64,000 bases of DNA from Limnohabitans radicicola. Its GTDB lineage: Bacteria; Pseudomonadota; Gammaproteobacteria; Burkholderiales; Burkholderiaceae_C. The translations under genes and the position numbers were made by a program. The stretch lies in contig NZ_JACYFT010000001.1 in NCBI RefSeq assembly GCF_014837235.1, forward strand, positions 633,688 to 697,687, in the 5' to 3' direction. Positions within the stretch are counted from its first letter, which is position 1. Every line of letters begins with the position of its first letter. Of the stretch, positions 61,968 through 64,000 are shown piece by piece. Under the pieces are notes generated by a model. That model saw nothing but the letters and a program-made list of their open reading frames with translations. It was not told the origin of the DNA and searched no databases.

Positions 61968-62398
61968 GCCAGGGCGACGCAGTCCTGCGCGTGCTGGACA
62001 CCAACATCGTGCTCGACCTCTGGGTGTTTGACGAACCCAAAGCCCTGTCCCTGAAAAGCAGCCTGGAAGCGGGCACGACCCAGTGGATCGCCACAGCGGC
62101 CATGCGCGAAGAGCTGGCCCGCGTGCTGACTTACCCACAAATCGCCAAGCGGCTCACTGCCCGCGCCCTGCCTGCGGACGCGGTGCTGGCGCACTTTGAC
62201 CGCCACACCCAACTGCGCCCCGACGCGCCCAAAGCCGAATACACCTGCAAAGACGCCGATGACCAGATGTTCATCGACCTGGCCGTGCAGCACGGCGCGG
62301 CCCTGCACAGCAAGGACGCTGAAGTACTGTGCATGAAAAAACGACTTGAGCGCTGCGGCGTCACCCTCAACCCTTCTTTGATGGAACACCTGTCATGA
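61964..62398 (+). CDS. PIN domain-containing protein (putative toxin/RNase family)
   Basis: [13 protein letters not shown]...[20 protein letters not shown]...[28 protein letters not shown]; conserved acidic PIN residues. Confidence 0.87.
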   Translation: MSQGDAVLRVLDTNIVLDLWVFDEPKALSLKSSLEAGTTQWIATAAMREELARVLTYPQIAKRLTARALPADAVLAHFDRHTQLRPDAPKAEYTCKDADDQMFIDLAVQHGAALHSKDAEVLCMKKRLERCGVTLNPSLMEHLS

Positions 62399-63159
62399 CT
62401 ACATACCACGAACTCGCTGCCGAAGACTTTGACAGCCTGGACAACATCCTCGACGACCTGCGTTCGCGGCACGACGAAACCCCGCAGTGGGAATTCTGTG
62501 AAGGCTTTTTGGCCGCACTGGCCTGCTGCCGCCGCGCCATCGAGGCCGACGAGTGGCTGCCTGTGCTGCTGGGCACCGACGAAGGCGGCTCGTTTGCAGA
62601 CGACGCGCAGCGCGAACAGTTCCTGAGTCTGTGGAACCGCCGCTTTGCCGAAGTGCGCCTGGCACTGGACACCGAGATCAAGGCGCTGGACGAAGACAAG
62701 GCCTACGCCCCTGAGATCATGGACGTGCGCGGCGCCATCGCCTCGCTGCCCGAAGAAGAACGCGCCGATGTGGACGCCGACGAAATCCCATCCTTCGCGC
62801 AAGTGTGGGCCTTGGGCTTCATGTACGCGGTCGAAAGCTGGTCCGAAGAATGGGAAGCACCCAAGGACAAGGACGCCGCCAAATGGCATGACCTGTCGCT
62901 GCAGGCCATCGTGGCCATCACCGAAGACGACACCGACGAGCCAACCCTCTCGGCCCTGTCCGAAGACGGCCCACCCAGCGTGAGTGAAAACCGCCTGAAC
63001 GCCTATGGCGAAGCCCTGTGGGCCGTGTACGACCTGCGCGAGATCTGGCGCAACATCGGCCCTCGCGTGCAGCAAGTCATCAAGGAAGCCACGCCCGGGC
63101 GCAACGATGCGTGCTCGTGCGGCAGCGGCAAGAAGTACAAAAAGTGCTGCGGGGCCTGA
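62395..63159 (+). CDS. UPF0149/YecA family protein with C-terminal SEC-C motif
   Basis: UPF0149-like body; C-terminus [20 protein letters not shown]. Confidence 0.9.
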   Translation: MTTYHELAAEDFDSLDNILDDLRSRHDETPQWEFCEGFLAALACCRRAIEADEWLPVLLGTDEGGSFADDAQREQFLSLWNRRFAEVRLALDTEIKALDEDKAYAPEIMDVRGAIASLPEEERADVDADEIPSFAQVWALGFMYAVESWSEEWEAPKDKDAAKWHDLSLQAIVAITEDDTDEPTLSALSEDGPPSVSENRLNAYGEALWAVYDLREIWRNIGPRVQQVIKEATPGRNDACSCGSGKKYKKCCGA

Positions 63160-64000
63160 TCAGGCGAAGAAGTCGCGCAACGCCTGCGCCGTCTGCTCGG
63201 GCAACTCTTCAGGAATGAAGTGCCCCGCAGGCACGGCCTGACCTGAGACTTGGCCTGCGCACTGTGCCTGCCAAAGATCGAGTGGCTTGAACATGCGGTT
63301 GACGACGCCACGCTCGCCCCACAGCACCAGGGTGTCGCATGCGATTTTTTGGTCCCGCTCACGGGCTTCGCGGTCATGCTGCAAGTCGATGCCCGCGCTG
63401 GCACGGTAGTCTTCGGCCGCGCTGTGGATGGCCGCTGACCAACCTTTGTCGTTGAGGGCTGGGTTGCAGAAACACCGCTCATACTCGGCCAGGGCCTCGG
63501 GCTCGATGTAGCCCAGGCCTTGGCTGCCCCAGCCGCCCAGCTTGGCGTGCAAATAGGCTTTGGGGTTGCCGCCGATCATGAACTCGGGCAGTGGCGCGGG
63601 CTGGGTCAAGTGGAACCAGTGGTAGTAAGCCTGCGCAAACGCAAAATACGGATCGTCCACCGGGCCAGCGACTGGAGAGGTTTTGCCCCAGTGGCCGCTG
63701 TACATGTCGAGCGTGGGCGCGATGTCGATCACACACAGCTTTTTGACCCGGCTGGCGTGGTCCAGTGCCAAGCGGTGCGCCACGCGCCCGCCCCGGTCGT
63801 GACCGCACAAAAAGAAGTCCTGCACACCCAGCGTATCAAGCAGGCTGACCACCTCTTGTGCCATGACCCGCTTGCTGTAGTGCGCGTGTTCGGCGTCCCC
63901 CACTTCGTGCGACGAATCTCCGTAGCCGCGCAGGTCGGGCATGACGAGACGGTAGTGCTCACCCAGCCGCTGGGCGACGCGATGCCACATCACATGGGTT
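63160..64000 (-). CDS. alpha/beta hydrolase (haloacetate dehalogenase-like), 5' end cut by right edge
   Basis: MWHRVAQRLGEHYRLVMPDLRGYGDSS...FFLCGHDRGGRVAHRLALDH...CDTLVLWGERGVV...GHFIPEE. Confidence 0.87.
   Translation of the reverse strand, partial: THVMWHRVAQRLGEHYRLVMPDLRGYGDSSHEVGDAEHAHYSKRVMAQEVVSLLDTLGVQDFFLCGHDRGGRVAHRLALDHASRVKKLCVIDIAPTLDMYSGHWGKTSPVAGPVDDPYFAFAQAYYHWFHLTQPAPLPEFMIGGNPKAYLHAKLGGWGSQGLGYIEPEALAEYERCFCNPALNDKGWSAAIHSAAEDYRASAGIDLQHDREARERDQKIACDTLVLWGERGVVNRMFKPLDLWQAQCAGQVSGQAVPAGHFIPEELPEQTAQALRDFFA

Noticed and set aside
1-64000. CRISPR array, tRNA/rRNA genes, prophage or conjugative genes
   Set aside because: No regularly spaced repeats, no cloverleaf/rRNA-like sequence and no phage or mobilisation proteins noticed by reading; a tRNAscan-SE/Infernal run would be decisive

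Overview
This 64 kb window is a GC-rich, densely coding proteobacterial chromosome segment. Gene content and order suggest Burkholderiales/Comamonadaceae, but that is inference, not a database result. I found no tRNA or rRNA genes, CRISPR arrays, prophage or intact insertion sequences. Main blocks: (1) acyl-CoA dehydrogenase (cut by the left edge) and a TetR regulator; (2) a ~13 kb sugar-acid/hexuronate locus at 1.8-14.7 kb: FAH-family hydrolase, two SDRs, an enolase-superfamily dehydratase, a FadR-type GntR regulator, a DctPQM TRAP transporter, UxaA-like altronate dehydratase, Ldh2-family dehydrogenase, UxuB-like oxidoreductase and ManD; (3) housekeeping genes (dacC-like, slmA, argB, rfbD/rfbB, phasin with a TetR regulator, coaX); (4) a peptide/amide uptake and hydrolysis cluster at 23-34 kb (C45 acyltransferase/hydrolase, two amidases, M81/MlrC-like peptidase, GsiABCD/Dpp-like ABC transporter); (5) fused isobutyryl-CoA mutase icmF preceded by an ACGT-core palindrome; (6) amn, lipid kinase, gshB, a poly-HAMP chemoreceptor, a porin and others; (7) glcB, an HMG-CoA-lyase-like gene, argS, SPOR, dsbA, lptA-lptB-rpoN, and a coupled methyltransferase-PIN-SEC-C trio. 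The best candidates for undescribed biology are the sugar-acid locus, which may contain a non-phosphorylative KDG branch, and the amide/peptide cluster. Several regulatory palindromes are readable directly. Nothing here proves a wholly novel system.
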